64,000 nt of DNA from Dendrobium chrysotoxum (GCA_019925795.1 CM034314.1:81588780-81652779); one strand, 5' to 3'; shown: positions 35,050-49,238, numbered from the stretch's first letter. The notes: generated by a model from the letters alone, not told the origin. Translations and numbers: made by a program.

Positions 35050-35570
35050 TGTTCATTTGGTTGGTAGGAATATAGTTAGGCGACGGAGGCTGGAGGGACC
35101 ATAGTCAAGTGAATGAGGTCAAAGGGATCATAGTCAGTAAGTGAAGGAGGTCAGAGGGACTATAGTCGGTGAGCGATGGAGGTCAGAGAGACTATAGTTT
35201 ACAGGCAATGGAGGTTTGAGGGACCGTAGCTGGCGAGCAATGGAGGTCAAAGAGCCGTAGTCGTAGGCGATAGAGGTTAGAGGGACTATAGTCAACGGGG
35301 GACGGGAGGTTGGAGGGATCATGGTCGATGAAGGTCGGATGTATGAGGCCCGTAGTCGGCAAGGGACTGGAGGTCGGAGGGACCATAGTCGACAGGTGAT
35401 ATAGGTCGGAGGGACCATAATCGGTGGACGACGGGAGGTCTGAGGGATTGTGGCCAGTGAGTGATAGAGGTAGGCGGTCGGGCGTTGGTCTGACGATAGT
35501 CGGCAGATAGGCGATGTTTCGGCAAAGGTCGACGGACGGGCGTTGGTCTGACGGTGATTGGTAGATGGGT
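35050..35570. repeat. Minisatellite, about 30-45 bp units
   Basis: About a dozen degenerate copies of GGAGGTC(G/A)GAGGGACCATAGTC plus a short variable linker. Unit length varies, so apparent open frames run through it on the minus strand; these are artefacts of the repeat. Its position next to a CACTA fragment would fit a subterminal repeat region, but I see no terminal repeat. Confidence 0.75.
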
Positions 35571-36598
35571 GAAGGCTTGCGGTGGTGCATGGGTAGAAAT
35601 ATAGGATCCTTGAAGCCTTTGAGCTCTCTCCAATCTCAAGAAAATGTCCCCCTTATGAAAAGAGTATGGGCCTATTTATAGATTTTTTTTAGTGGCACGC
35701 TCTTGTAAATATGGAGATAATCTAGGCCAAATTTGGAGTGTTTGATCGGATGGTTCATATCGATTACCCTAATCATATAGCTTTTATTCATGCATTTAAG
35801 TGACTTAATGATGTCTAAATTAAGTGATCTTAGGCTCTTTGGATTTGTCTCGTAGAGCCATTCTATTCGAGTATAAGCATGCTATATTTGGATATCATTT
35901 GGTCATCTAATTTATATTTTGAACCTTTCAAATATGCTTTGACCCCTCAATTTGGACCCATTTGGGTTAGGATTAGACCAATTTTTGTGTCGTGTTCGTC
36001 TCACTGAGACATTCAATTTAATTATAAGCTTGCATAAATTATAGTTTGGATGATCCCGCATTTAATTTTAGAAGTTCCTAACTTGAATATGCCTTAATAT
36101 TCACACTGGATCAAGGCAATTTTTGGTGATGTATCAGTTATGACATTTGATATTTGTATTTTTAATTATACTTTAACATGCATACCTTAGTTGACTAATA
36201 CTATTTATTTCCTCATATGACCATGGGCTCCAATAAAAAGGAAAGGGAGAATAACTTGCATTAACATACAAAGCATTCCTCCAGGAACATGAGTACACAT
36301 TGAGGTGAAGGAGATGGTATGCCATGTAATATATTGGAGTCCATCATGCTTGGTTTGTATCTGGAAGTTGTAAATAGAGATCTTGTTTTGGCATTGATCT
36401 CGTTCTCAAATTGGCGCAATAAGGGTATGGAGCCTTTAAAAAAAAGTATTAGTTGAAGTTGAGGTAAATATCATAGTGAGTATATATATCATTCAAAAAT
36501 ATATGCAAAATTTGAGGTCTATCTACAATATCGCTTGAAAATAAAAAATACAACAATAATAAAAACCAAGCTTGCAAAAAAAAAAAAAAAAACTAACC
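35571..36598. other. Non-coding stretch
   Basis: AT-rich DNA without a gene I can support. An A run (36577-36592) ends it. Confidence 0.3.
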
Positions 36599-36599
36599 A

Positions 36600-38049
36600 G
36601 AAAGCATACATACAGCACAGGTCATAGCTTTATATCAAGACAACTCAGTTCGCTACTTACCCTTTATCTTGCTTGAAAATGAAAGCAACAGGAGGAGTGA
36701 GCTAACATGGCTCACTAGACTATGACAACCTAAAATAAAAATAAATAGCTTAAACCAAAAGAATTGAACTGAAAATGCTGAAATAATCAACTGAAGTATT
36801 TTACAGAAAGCTAAAACTAAATATATATTGATACTGAATGAGTTTAAATAAATATTAAAATTGTGTTGAGACCAACTAAAATATAAATAAATATTTCATA
36901 GTAATTATCAAAATGACTCTCAGGCCTTAATTTTTCATATATAATAATTAACAGAATCTCTTCTTGCTGCCAACAAAATCCTTTCTCACCGCCAACAGAA
37001 TCTTTTCTTAATAAATACAGCCTTAGACTCCAAAATTTCCAACACATAACATATAACAGAATCCATTCTCACCGCCAATAGAATATATTATGGTCGCCAA
37101 TTCAAATATTTTAATCACAAATACTGAAAATAAAGTGCATTCTTTACTACTGAATCAATCACAGTAATGTTGTATAATTAAAAAAATGCTCTAATGTTTG
37201 TCAAATAATTCTCCGCACAATGTTCTATAGTTTGCTAAAACTAAATTTTTAGATTTCTACCAAATTAGCAGGGATTATGTATAACAATGTTATGAAGTTT
37301 TAAATGAACTAAAGTACTATTTTTAGATGTCAAAATAAATATCTAAATTAATAAAAATAACTGTATTTCAAAATCACCCAACTTAAAATCTTGAATAAAT
37401 ACTCAAAATGACTAGAATAGTCGTACCAACAATATATCAAAAGTTACGCAAATGAAAGTTACTAGAATCCCAGAAAATCATGTTTTCATAAAACCAAAGT
37501 ATAAATTCAATAAAAAAAATTTCAAAAATTTCAAATTATTGAAAATTATGATAGGTAAAACGTAGCCTATCTTGACCCGAGCAACTTTCTGAACTGAGCC
37601 ATTAATTGAAAACCACCCGAAGCAGCTCAAATCCTCCTCCTCTCTCTAAAATCTTGCTCATCTCTCTAAGCTGGTGGATTGTGTGAGAAGAAATAGAATG
37701 AATAGTGAATAAGATATTTAAAATATTAAAATTTGACCTGGTGTCATGGTGCCACACGACGCTGGCCACGACAGCCTTTAGAAACCCATAGCATTATCCC
37801 ATGCCATTGCTCCAAATTAATTACAAATTTTCCCGAGAGCCCCATGAGGCCCCATAAGAAAATTTTCAAATTTCACAAACATGTAAACATACCCCTGAGA
37901 CTCACTTCAGAACACATGCAGACTCTTACATGCATTCAAAACACTTCAGACATATATAGAAGGGTTGAAAATGTAGAATTTAATATGTTACTTGTCTTCT
38001 AGTCGGGTTAGATCAGTTTAAACAACACTCTGATCCTAGAGGTCTCACA
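36600..38049 (-). mobile_element. 3' LTR of a decayed Ty3/gypsy element
   Basis: The right edge is sharp: on the minus strand the LTR begins TGTGAGACCTC at 38049, directly after a PPT. The first 330 bases (37724-38049) recur at 40757-41103. The left edge is uncertain. It contains a 22-bp minisatellite near 36950-37090 (TTCTCACCGCCAACAGAATC). Confidence 0.65.
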
Positions 38050-38063
38050 ATGCTCCTCTCCTC
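38050..38063 (-). promoter_or_regulatory. Polypurine tract of the decayed gypsy element
   Basis: Minus strand GAGGAGAGGAGCAT, directly followed by TGTGAGACC of the LTR. Confidence 0.75.
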
Positions 38064-38845
38064 AAAAAAATATTATCATCAACATTTATAAATCAAAATA
38101 AGTTAGAATAAATATGATAAAGCTATCTCATCTCAAATTTTTGTCTTAAGTAGCCTCTTTGGTGGTCCTGTGTTTCCACTATACCTTGACCATTATAATC
38201 TATTTACTCCTCAATTTTCAGACATCGTATGCCAAAATCCTATATGGCTCTTTCCTATAGTGCATATTTAGATGAATCTCAATATCATCATCAGTCATCA
38301 AATAATCTACTCCCAAAATCGAATACCCACTTCCTCAGAGAAGATACTTGAAATATACTGTGTATGTCTGACATATTATTAGGTAATAAACCTGTAAGCA
38401 GAATTATCAATCATCTCAATAAACTTAGAATGTCTGATATACCTTAGACTCAGCTTACTGATTCTTTCAAATCTGTCAATACCTTTTATAGGATCGACTT
38501 TAATATGAACAAAATAGTCAGTCTAAAATTCAACCAATTTATATTTTTGATCATAATATTTTTTGTTGTCTATTATGTGTATATCTCCATCTTTCTCTAA
38601 TCAAATGGATTTTGATGTAGTATCATCTGTAAAAGTTGACCCTATCGTCTGTTTATCACCCATCTTTATCAAAAATAAAAGGGGTCTTGCACTTCCTACC
38701 GTATAGAGCTTCATAAAGGGCCATATTTATACTGAACTAATAATTATTATTATAAGTAAACTCTATCAGGAGAATATCATCCTCCAGCATATGAATAGTC
38801 ATCTCAGACTGCCCGTCTATTAGCGGGTGAAAAGTAGTACTAATA
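38064..38845 (-). pseudogene. Ty3/gypsy integrase relic
   Basis: Minus-strand translation near 38830-38700 reads STTFHPLIDGQSEMTIH, then FTYNNNY and MALYEALYGRK, matching the conserved gypsy integrase core. Stop codons interrupt it. The rest down to the PPT is the decayed integrase C-terminal region. The N-terminal side is cut off by other sequence at about 38845. Confidence 0.8.
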
Positions 38846-40320
38846 AGGGCGAAATAGCCTTATGCCTAGGGGGGCAGCTGCCCCCTCTAAAAAAAAATTT
38901 ATAATGGAGGACAGTTTGGGAAATTTGCCCCCCCCCTCCCCCCCCCCCCATAAAATTTTTATTTGCCCTACCCCACAGTCCCACCAGTACAAACCCGTAG
39001 TTGCTCGAGTTTCTTGCTTGACGTCGTTGCTGGTCCACGCCTTCTGCTACTATATAGGATAACATCATCTCTAGTTGCAAGCAGGAAGACACCGCCGATT
39101 GTAAGATGAGGCCGTTCTAGCCTTTGAGGTAACTCAAAAGCTTTTATCATTTTGTTTTGTCATCTAGTCGTGAAAGCTTTTCTCATTTAGTTTGTAGGAT
39201 CTATCTATATTTTTTCGATTTGATCATCTATTGGTAATAGCTCACTCTCTATTTTTGAGAGCTTTCATGGCAGAATCTCTTCTATCATTGCTTTACTTGC
39301 TTTTTTTCCTTCTTAGAGAGAATCAATGATAGTCTTGGCCTTTTGGTCCTTGTATATTCACTTTTTTTGTGGTTTTGTGTTGGGAGTGTTTCTAGGAATT
39401 GTTATGTACTTATGCAAGTTGAAAGAAGATCTTTATTTGGCGCTAGAAAAATAAATTTTGATTTATGCTAAGGTTTGCTTTCAACTTTGAATCGGACAGG
39501 ATTGGTTGAATGGTGTTTTGATAATTTTAAAAGGGCTGAGGAAATCTTGGATTTGTTATTGTGTTGGGTAGATTGCTATGATTTATAAAGCCAATTCTAA
39601 GTATTTGAAGTGAGATTAATGAATTTTAGTTTTGATAGATAACAACCACCAAATCTGGAGTTTGTTCACAAAAATACATAAAACTAACAAGTCTTATTGT
39701 TGATGTCTAATATATGAGAATTGGTTCTTTTTCTAATGCCAAATGAATAAATAAATGCTTAAATTTGTTTCAGAGGCACAATGAGTGAAAATAATATTTG
39801 AATCGGCTTAATACAGGAAATCTAATTCTTAATAATTGAAATTGGGTTTCAATTTATTTAATCTGGCTTTCTAACAAACTCCTATTTGGGTTATATATAA
39901 TTCCTGAAATAATTGTATCATAAAATTTCTTAAGAGTGCATCTAGAAGTTATTTATCTTTAAAACTTTCCTCAAACAAATTTCTTTTCTAATATAATAGA
40001 GACTGAAGCACGATCATTATAATATTAATTAATGCTTATGCACCTTCAATCTTATATTACGAGTTATTCATTTTTTAGTGCTTGCTTTTATTGGGCATGT
40101 TATAATATTCAAGTTTGATCTTTTATGGAAGAGCGTATGATATTGTACCTTTGCCACGATGACATTGTACCCTTATAGGGAATATTCACATCTTTATTGT
40201 AATGCAATATTATCAGAAAATATAAAATATAATGTAAAGCTTATAATTTTTTAATTACAATTATAATGCAATATAAGAATTTGTTTTAAATTTTATCTTA
40301 TATATATTTTTATATTTTTA
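38846..40320. mobile_element. Unidentified insertion, possibly hAT-like
   Basis: It separates the integrase relic from the gag relic where protease, RT and RNase H would be expected. It starts near TAGGGGGGCAGCTGCCCCCT (38869-38888), a self-complementary motif I associate with Tip100-type hAT ends in plants, followed by C runs (38929-38950). No transposase is readable, and I cannot define its right end or a target duplication. Confidence 0.3.
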
Positions 40321-40329
40321 TGAGTTTGC

Positions 40330-40750
40330 CCTGGAAACACTACCTTTATCCTGTCTAGAAGAAATCACTACCGACTATTCGCTTCTTTTAAAATTAGTAG
40401 GTCCAAACCTACTCTTCTTACTAGAATGGCCACTGCCATATGCCTCACTACCAAACCTCTTTCTGATTGCAAACTGCTAAAGTGCTACCATATCAGTCTC
40501 TAACCTTTTGGCCCTCTTAACCAACCGAGCAAAATCTATAATATCCTATGCTAGTAATGGATGTCTCAAACTATCTTGTAATCCCTCCAAAAATCTGTAA
40601 TACTTCTTTCATAAGTGTCAATCAACTGTGAAGCATACTTAGAGAGCAATAAACTCTATCTCATATTGTATCGCAGACATGCTCCTCTAAATTAATCTCA
40701 GAAAAGAACTCTATAGTAGCCTCTTAGCAGATAGGGGTACAAACTAAGTC
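40330..40750 (-). pseudogene. Ty3/gypsy gag relic
   Basis: The minus strand around 40600-40480 reads FLEGLQDSLRHPLLA, then DIIDFARLVKRAKRLE, typical of the chromovirus-type gag core. Stop codons are present. It belongs with the integrase relic at 38064-38845. Confidence 0.7.
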
Positions 40751-40756
40751 CTGAAT

Positions 40757-41103
40757 TTGACTTGGCAATTTGATGCCACATGTAGCTATCCATGAAGCCC
40801 TTTAAAAACCCACAGTGCTATCACACGCCACCATGTCAAATTAATTATAAATTATCACAAGAGTATTTTTCCAGGGCGCTGCCAAATCTAGCGTTGCGGC
40901 TCCCCAATGGAAAAAAAATTAGATTTTACAAACATGCAAACAGACCCAAGGACCCACTCCGAAACACATGCTAACTCTCACATAAATATAAAATACTTTT
41001 AGACACATGTAGAAGGGTTCAAAAATGCAAAATGTAACAGGTTACCTGACTTCTAATCAGATCAGATCGTTTTGAACATTGCTTTGATCCTGGAGGTCTC
41101 ACA
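40757..41103 (-). mobile_element. 5' LTR fragment of the decayed gypsy element
   Basis: Homologous to 37724-38049, with edge TGTGAGACCTCC on the minus strand at 41103. The rest of the LTR, the primer site and the leader are missing, since gag-like sequence follows at once. Confidence 0.65.
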
Positions 41104-41129
41104 TGTTGCTTCCACTTTTTCTTCTCTCT

Positions 41130-43790
41130 TCATCCTTATAAAGCTCTATATACATTATGAAATTATCATTGTGCCTAAGCACATATCTATGAGCTTGCAC
41201 TCATGAAACGTCATCTAATATGCATGTCACCACCTGCCCTAGGGGTGCTCCAACACTTAAGAACTTGTAGGCACCATTGTTCTTTGATAAACAACTTGTA
41301 AATGCTCTCTTAGATGTTATGTACACGTTATCTAGATATTTTGAACAAAGTGAAATTCCCTCTTCAATAATGTACCTCTCAATGATTGACCCTCAGGCTA
41401 TGGCTTTTCACCAACAAAATCCTCTAATACTAGGAAATATCTGAAAATGACACTAATGTTTATTAGCATTCTATTTTGAGTTATAGAATGTTTAAATAAT
41501 AACTAAATTATTATTACCTCTTAAAAGGGTACATCCATTTATAATGCACAAGTCAGCTGAGTTTCACTTTTTTGACTAAGTGAATAAGCATGTAGACCAT
41601 GATAGTGAGGAAGAAAGGTAGGAAGTACTTCTTCATATTACATAAAGTTAATGCAATTTAATTTTGCAACATCTCCAAGTCGTTGGGGTTAACCACCTTT
41701 ACACATATTGATTTCAGGAAACGTGAAATCCCAATAATGACTGTCATAACTTCGTTCGATGGTGTGCATGATCTTAGTTGTCCTCAATTAACACATGACA
41801 ATTATGCATTTTTAAGCCAATTATTTTACACTCTTTAAGGTTAACATATTTGAAAATATTTGATGAGTATCCATTTGGTAACTTCATACTTTTAAGAACA
41901 TCCCAGAATATCAATCTGTCCTTCTTTGACATTGTAAAGAAACATGGTGGTAATATATAATTTCCATCATCTAAAGAATGGGGATGCAATTCAAACTTCA
42001 CTCTAAGCTAAATTGAATCTTGTCAAACTTGTTAATTGTCCTTAAAATTATCAATATTTAGTAAAGTTGCAATAATTTTATAATAGACATTTTTATCTAT
42101 ATGCATAACATCTAAATCATGATATAATGTGTTTTGTCGCCAGTATGGTAGTTCATAAAAATTTGACTTTTTCTTCCAATTTGTGAGATACTTTCTTGTG
42201 CAGGCATCACAATTTCTTAACCCCTCTTCAATATTTTCAATCCATCTTTACTAAGTTTTCCAAGAGAAAATTAAAATCTATGTAATTCAGTCAGAATTCC
42301 TCCCAGGTGTTAACCTATGTTCATCTGTATTATTAAAGAAATGCTTCTATTTTTAAAATAAATGACTTGATATTACCTACGTCGATGGCCCATTTAATTT
42401 TTACTCTTAGACAACCCCAAAGACTCTGTATTTTGTTCACAACATGGGCAAGCAAATATTCCTTTAGTACTCCATTCGGACAGCATATCATAAGCAAGAA
42501 AGTCATTAATAGTCCATAATAGTGCAACACAGCATAAAGTTTTGTCCACTACAAAAAATCGTAGCATTACACACCTTGCCATAGTTGTTGTAATTCATGA
42601 ATCAGAGGTTTGAGATAAATGTCAATGTCATTTTAGGACTTCTATCACCAGGTATCATCATTGGCAGAATAAAGGATGATTGCTTCATTCCACTACACGG
42701 AGGTATATTATATGGCACTAAAAGCATGGGTCAAATGTTGTATATAGTACTACTCATAATTTTGAAAGGATTAAATTCATATGCAGCTAAGCCAAGATGA
42801 ATATTACTGGGATCAACAACAAAATCAAGATATTGAAAATCAAATGATTTTGATGCTTCTCCATCAGCTTGCTGTCACAACATGCCATCCAAATTTCACT
42901 GCGTAGCATGCTAGATCATTTGGTTTGTATATATTTTTTATTTTAAATAATCTTTGTAGTCTAGGAATTAAGAAAAAAATATCAAACACTTTTAACGACC
43001 TTTATTTGAGCCTTCTTACATTGTGAAATATTATTATTTTAGTTTGGAGCCCATGTTGTCGCTCATCAAGTTACACATACATTTTGATTAGATGTATCAC
43101 CCCAGTATAACGTGCAATCATTAAGGCATGCATTTTTTCTTGTGTAACCAACATTAAAAGCCTTCATTAATTTCTTAACCTCGTATGCATTTTTGGGAAA
43201 TGAAATCCCCTTAGGAAAGGCTTCGATTAATAAATCAAATAACATATCAAAAGATCGCGTAACCTAATAATTTAGACATTTCAAACAAAATAAGTACAAT
43301 ATGAATACTAGCTTCAAAAATGTCTTACATCCAGAATACAATTCTTCTCATGCACCTTCTAATAACTTTGAAAGTTTTTCATCTTCATTAGCTATATCTT
43401 GAGTAAGCTTTTCCTACCGACGTGTTAAGTTAATCAATTCATTTATTGGAGAAATTTATCTCTCAATAACCTTCAATATCATCTATATTGGGTTATTCAG
43501 TTTGAACAGTTTGTGATATAAAATCAGAGGCACTACCAAAAGCTTCAATTCCTGCACCTTGAGATATATCTGACATAAAATCCTTCCCATGTCGATTCCA
43601 GATAATATATTCGGTAAAAAATCTATTAGACATACTGTTGTCTTTTACATCATTCATTAAATGAAAATATTTGTTGATGCAAGATTTATATGTGCATAAT
43701 ATTTTTCCTAATAAATTTCTGATTCGACTAGAAATTTCTAAAAAATTAGCAACTCCTTTATTGTATTTGTGACTCCGTCTCGATTTAGTT
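41130..43790 (-). pseudogene. CACTA (En/Spm) TNP2 transposase relic
   Basis: Reading the minus strand from 43790: a transposase-associated domain at the N-terminus (KGVANFLEI...WNRHGKDF), then CKTFLKLVFILYLFCLKC, then NPFKIMSSTIYNI, then LLWTINDFLAYDMLSEWST with ACPCCEQ (near 42540-42410), and finally the C-terminal part LPPCFFTMSKKDRLIFWDVL with LPNGYSSNI (near 41950-41850) and VQAHRYVL (near 41210). Order and motifs match TNP2 with its C-terminal domain, in several frames and with many stops. This relic is opposite in strand to the CACTA fragment at 33830-34470. Confidence 0.85.
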
Positions 43791-44349
43791 ATCTAACTCT
43801 TACCCATAAATTAAGCTGCAATTTGAAACCATTGACAATAATTAAGAAGTTGCAATTGGAACTGAAGTAACGAGGGTAAATCTGATTGAAAATATGTGAC
43901 TGAAAATCTGGTTGAAAATCTAACACTTGTGTTGCTTTATTTCCTTGTTTATGTAACTCCTTTACTATATTCATTTTTCTTTTGTTTAATGCATAGCAGT
44001 TTCTCAAGCTAACAATTAGTCACTCTTGTTTATCTTTTAAATTGTAATATTTTTTTTAAATATTTTAACTTTAATGAACTTTGTACCCTCAAACAAAGTT
44101 AACATTGTCATTGGGAGGAATTAATTAATCGAACTATTTTTTATCCCTATAAATAGGATAGTTAGATTTTGTTTCTAGAAGGAAAGTTTATGGGAAGGTT
44201 TACATTAACATTGTTGGAATGATTAAAGTTAGCTAGCTATTTTTCTTTATCATTAATTGATGAACCAAGGAAAACCTACTTCTTCCAAAAATAGCACATG
44301 AAGTGCTAAATGCTAATATTGGAAAAGTTGGCTCTTCATTAAATCAAAA
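43791..44349. other. Non-coding stretch
   Basis: AT-rich sequence between the CACTA relic and the tandem duplication. A 72-codon minus frame (44007-43789) resembles nothing I know and is probably chance. Confidence 0.3.
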
Positions 44350-44597
44350 TTATAGTCCTCGGAGAATGTCCACGATGATGTCTAGGAAATAGTTATAACT
44401 GAGGGGCAATCTTGATCAAAATCAGTTCTCTAAGATGATCTACATATTGGAATAATTTCACAAAAAAAATTTATGACAAACTCATCTCTATATATAAAAT
44501 GCTTCTTCCTAAGACTTTCTACATAACCCTAAAGCCTATTATATTCATATTCATGAAACTAAAAAGCTATAAATTAACTAATATATTACAAAATAAA

Positions 44598-46164
44598 TGT
44601 CATAACCCAACCTAATAAGACCAACTGATGGGACATGTTTTATCGTGTTGAGTTGTGACAAGCGAATGCCATGATTTAATTTTAAATTTTTTTAAAATTA
44701 TCTTCCAATATACATCTTAAAACAAACAACATACTACATAGCTATTAAAACATCCAAAGGACTAAAAATAAACTCATCTAAAAGTTTTGATTTTTCTTCA
44801 TCATCCAAATGACATATACAATCACAGGGCATGACTATAAATAAAAGCTATATAACATAATAATAAAATTAGTCATGACTGTACAAAAATTAAAAGAAGA
44901 AATACATATAGACCAAGATCAGATTCCTAAAATTATTACTCGATTGGATCTTTTCTTCTCCTAAACACTAGAAATAGAATGCAAAATTACAGTGAGCTAA
45001 AATAGCTCAGCATGCCACATCAACTGATCTAAATTTTCAAATCATTTTATTTATTAAATATTTATTAAGTATTGAAAGTGAAATTGAGCAGAGAATTAAA
45101 TGCAATTATAAAAAATTTAAGCAAAATATACAAGCACTTCATCTATCCCTCCCAACAGATAGAATTCAATAACGCAGACCCTTATGCCTCCCAACAGATA
45201 GAGTTCAATAACTCTAAGTTATAGACAGAGTTTAACAACTCTAAATAACAGACAGTGTTCATCAACTCTGTGTAATAGACAAAGTTCAATGTCTTTGAAG
45301 TCAAATATACATATATCACCAGAATAGAACTTCTTTCACCCCTTTTAGATTTTCATAGAATCACCTATTTCAACTAATTAAGCACATATTTCAATGAATA
45401 GTAATAAATGATGCATAAAGAAATATATTTTAGAATTTGTCAAAATGCCATAATGGTAGGCAATAGAAAACCTGCTACGTAAAAATACATATTTTCAGAT
45501 AATAATCAAACTACTAGAGATTGTATAGAATGTTGTTTCAATACTTTAATTATACAGTATTATTTTTCAAAGTTTGGATTATTTTTATTTGATAAAAATT
45601 GTATAAATTCTAAAACCCATTGTATACAATTTTCAGAAAATATTCAAAATCTCAATCTCTATAGCATATAAAAAATTACACGGTGAAAGTTTTACCATTG
45701 CAAAATTATCCCTATTTTTCAGTAACAAAAATAAAAAATTTAATAAAAAAATTTAGAAAAAATTATTTTTTTTGAAAGTTGAGATTGACAAAATATGACT
45801 TATCTCAAGACGAACAAACTTCTCAACTGGGCCGACTAATAAAAATGACTTTACGACCTCCAAACCCTGACTTTTTTTCTCTCTCCTATCTTTTTCTCTC
45901 AGTTTCCATTTTTTCCCTCTCAGCTTCTCTATTTAAAGAATGAAAGGGAATAACTTTTAAGTGCTTTAAGATTTTTTTATTATAAAATATTCAAATGACA
46001 TATTAATCATTATGCCCAAAAATTAGAAAAAATTAGTATAATTAGTGGACAAAATATCTATGTTATGTCAAAGAGAGTTTGCAATTTTACTTATAATGAC
46101 TCGTGAAATATTTTTTTATTGTTGTAGGTTAAAATAAATCTTTTAAAATTTAAGGGTTGTTACA
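44598..46164. mobile_element. Solo LTR candidate
   Basis: Begins TGTCATAACCC and ends GGGTTGTTACA, imperfect inverted termini of LTR type. Flanks are ATAAA (44593-44597) and GTAAA (46165-46169), a possible 5-bp target duplication with one change. Internal features such as GTGAGCTAA(A/C)AT(A/G)GCTCA resemble the LTR at 36600-38049, so the two may be related. In the second duplicate (from about 47905) the right end is missing. Confidence 0.5.
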
Positions 46165-49100
46165 GTAAATCAAATTCCTACACAAATAGGTTGATGCCAT
46201 TTGTAAGCTATTACCAAATCTAAATCATCATATATGTTAACCATCTATATGAGAATTTTATAATTATGCTTGCAAAATAATCACTAAAAATCTAACATAA
46301 TTCTTACCCATCATTTGCTCAGAGGTTGCTCAGAGATAGAGAGGAGGTCGATTCAAGATGGAGAAGAAGAGCGAGGTGTGGATTGAGGTGTTGAGTGGCC
46401 AAACAGCGGTGGTGAAAAAAATTTTCTTAGATCTCGAGCAGCCAAACGACATAGGTGACGTCGATGTTGGCGTTGGCCTTGGGAGGAGAGGGGCTCGACA
46501 ACACAGAAAACGAATGAGAGAGGGGCCTTTACAATCATATTAGGGTTGGGAGGGCCTTTTGTGACCGAATTAGCTAGGGCTGGGAGGAATCGTTCGGCTT
46601 TATTGTATCAAGCACAACATCGATTAAAACCGCTAGTTTCAAAGGAGTTCTATGAAGTTGCATGCAATGATCATATTTAAAAGTGGTTTGGGTGCTCTAG
46701 TCTTCGTCCATTGTCGACAAATGACATTATACTTTAAGATAGAAATAATCTATCATATTACTTTGCACATAGTTATGTATAACACTCATGCTTAAATTAT
46801 ATATTGTACATAATTATGTACTTGTATTTTAATGAAAGGTAGATCATAAAATTAGATGTGTATAATTATGTACACTATATAAAACTCTAGTTAGACGTTG
46901 TATAAAAGTTTGTGCTTGTATTTTAATAAGAGCTAAATTATTTTTTGAACTATACATAGTGCAATATATAAGCTCATATTATATATTGCTAAAAGCTTTA
47001 CATTTGTATTTTAATGAGAAGTAATTTATTTTTAACTTGTATGTAATTGTGTATAACACTATACATATTAAAAAAAATTGCTTGATTGGCATGAATCTCA
47101 GGACAATATTTGAATTAAAAGCTTCCACAATGGAATTCACGACCATAAAAATTCCAATTTCAGCAAACTTATAATCAAACAAAATATTTCTATGAGACAA
47201 ACCCATGGACTACACAAGTGGCTCGACGAGAGAATCTAACAAGCTCAAGGTCATTTGATTCTAATATCATTAAGACAATTAAAAAATTGTTAAATAACCT
47301 ATGATCAAAGAGAAAAATATGAATCATGCGTTGGAGTGTTTTGGATTTAGGCCAAATTTATCAAATGTCTTTCTCAAAAAAGTTATAAATAGGGCCTAAG
47401 TTTCTACATGAAGAAGAGATGCAAAACTTCAAAAAACTAAAGAAGTCTTTAACAATTTCTAGTGATCATTGCTAACAACTGCTAACCATTATTAGATTTT
47501 CATCATATGACAATTATCGCATGATTATTAATAGATAACTCTGTCATTAGACCTTAACTATTCACTTGCGAATAGTTCTTTTCTATAACTCATATAACAA
47601 AAATCAGATAATTATATTCAGCTGTGTATTAGCCCATCTTCCTCTATTATAGTTTTGGGAGAATGTCCACGATTCTGTCTAGGAAATAGTTATAACTAAG
47701 GAACTATCTTGATCAAAATAAGTTCTCTGAGATGATCTACATATTAGAATAATTTCACAAGAATTTTTTATGACAAACTCATCTTTATATATAAAATGCT
47801 TCTTCCTAAGACTTTCAAAGACTTTCTATATAACCCTAAGGCCTATTATATTCATATTAATGAAACTAAAAAGCTATAAATTAACTAATATACTACAAAA
47901 AAATATCACAACCCAACCTAACAAGACCAACTGATGGGACATGTTTTATCGTGTTGAGTTATGACAGGCGAATCCCAAGATCTAATTTAAAAAAAAATTA
48001 AATTTTCTTTCAATATACATCTTAAACAAACAACATATTACATAGCTATTAAAACATCCAAAGGACTAAAAATAAACTCATCTATAAGGTTTGATTTTTC
48101 TGCATCATCAAAATGACATATACAATCACATGGCATGACTATAAATAAAAGCTACGTAACAGAATAATAAAACTAATCATGATTGTACAAAAATTAAAAG
48201 AAGAAACACATATAGATTAAGATCAGATTCCTAAAATTGCTACTTGATTGGATCTTTTCTTTTCCTAGACCCTGAAAATAGAATACAAAACCACAATGAG
48301 CTAAAATAGCTCAGCAGGCCACATTTCAACTGATTTAAAATTTTAAATCATTTTATTTATTAAATATTTATTGAGTATTAAAAGTGGAACTGAGTAGAAA
48401 ATTAAATACAATTATAAAAAATTTAGGTAAAATATACAAGCACTTCATCTTTCCCTCCCAACACATAGAGTTCAATAACTCTGACTCTTATGCTTCCCAA
48501 TAGACAGAGTTCAATAACTCTAAGTAATAGACAGAGTTTAACAACTCTGAATAATAGACAGTGTTCATCAACTCTAAGTAATAGATATAGTTCAATATCT
48601 CTGAAGTCGAATATACATATATCACAAGAATAGAACTTCTTTTACCCTTTTTAGATTTTCATAGAATCACCTATTTCAACTAATTAAACACATATTTTAA
48701 TGAATATCAATAAATGATGCATAAAGAAACATATTTCAGAATTTGTCAAAATGCCATAATGGTAGACAATAGAAAACCTTCTAAGTAAAAATACATATTT
48801 TCATAAAATAATCAAATTACCAGAGATTGCATAGAATACTGTTTCAAAACTTTAATTGTACAATATTATTTTTCAGAATTTGTATTATTTTTTATTTGAT
48901 AAAAATTGTATAAATTCTAAAACCCATTCTATAAAATTTCTAAAAAAATATTCAAAATATTCAAAATCTCAATCTCTATAACATATAAAAAGTTACATGG
49001 TGAAAGTTTTACATATTAAAAAAAAATTTCTTGATTGGCATGAATCTTAGGACAATATTTGAATTAAAAGCTTTCACAATTGAATTCACTACTATAAAAA

Positions 49101-49238
49101 TTCCAATTTCAACAAATTTATAATCAAATAAAATATTTTGATGGACAAAGCCATGCACAACACAAGTATTAAAATAATACTCCAAATGAGCTTCATTCAA
49201 GCACATGAAAATTATTTGAAAAATTCTAAACGTTAATT

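Noticed and set aside
35134..35639. Three overlapping minus-strand frames of 94-132 codons
   Set aside because: They run through the 35050-35570 minisatellite and contain only its low-complexity translation.
42547..42575. CACTACAAAAAAT as a CACTA terminal repeat
   Set aside because: It lies inside the TNP2 coding relic, just upstream (on the minus strand) of the LLWTINDF motif, so it is most likely coincidence.
46353..46543. Mirror 61-codon frames on both strands
   Set aside because: Short, without recognisable motifs, and within repeat-derived DNA missing from the second duplicate.
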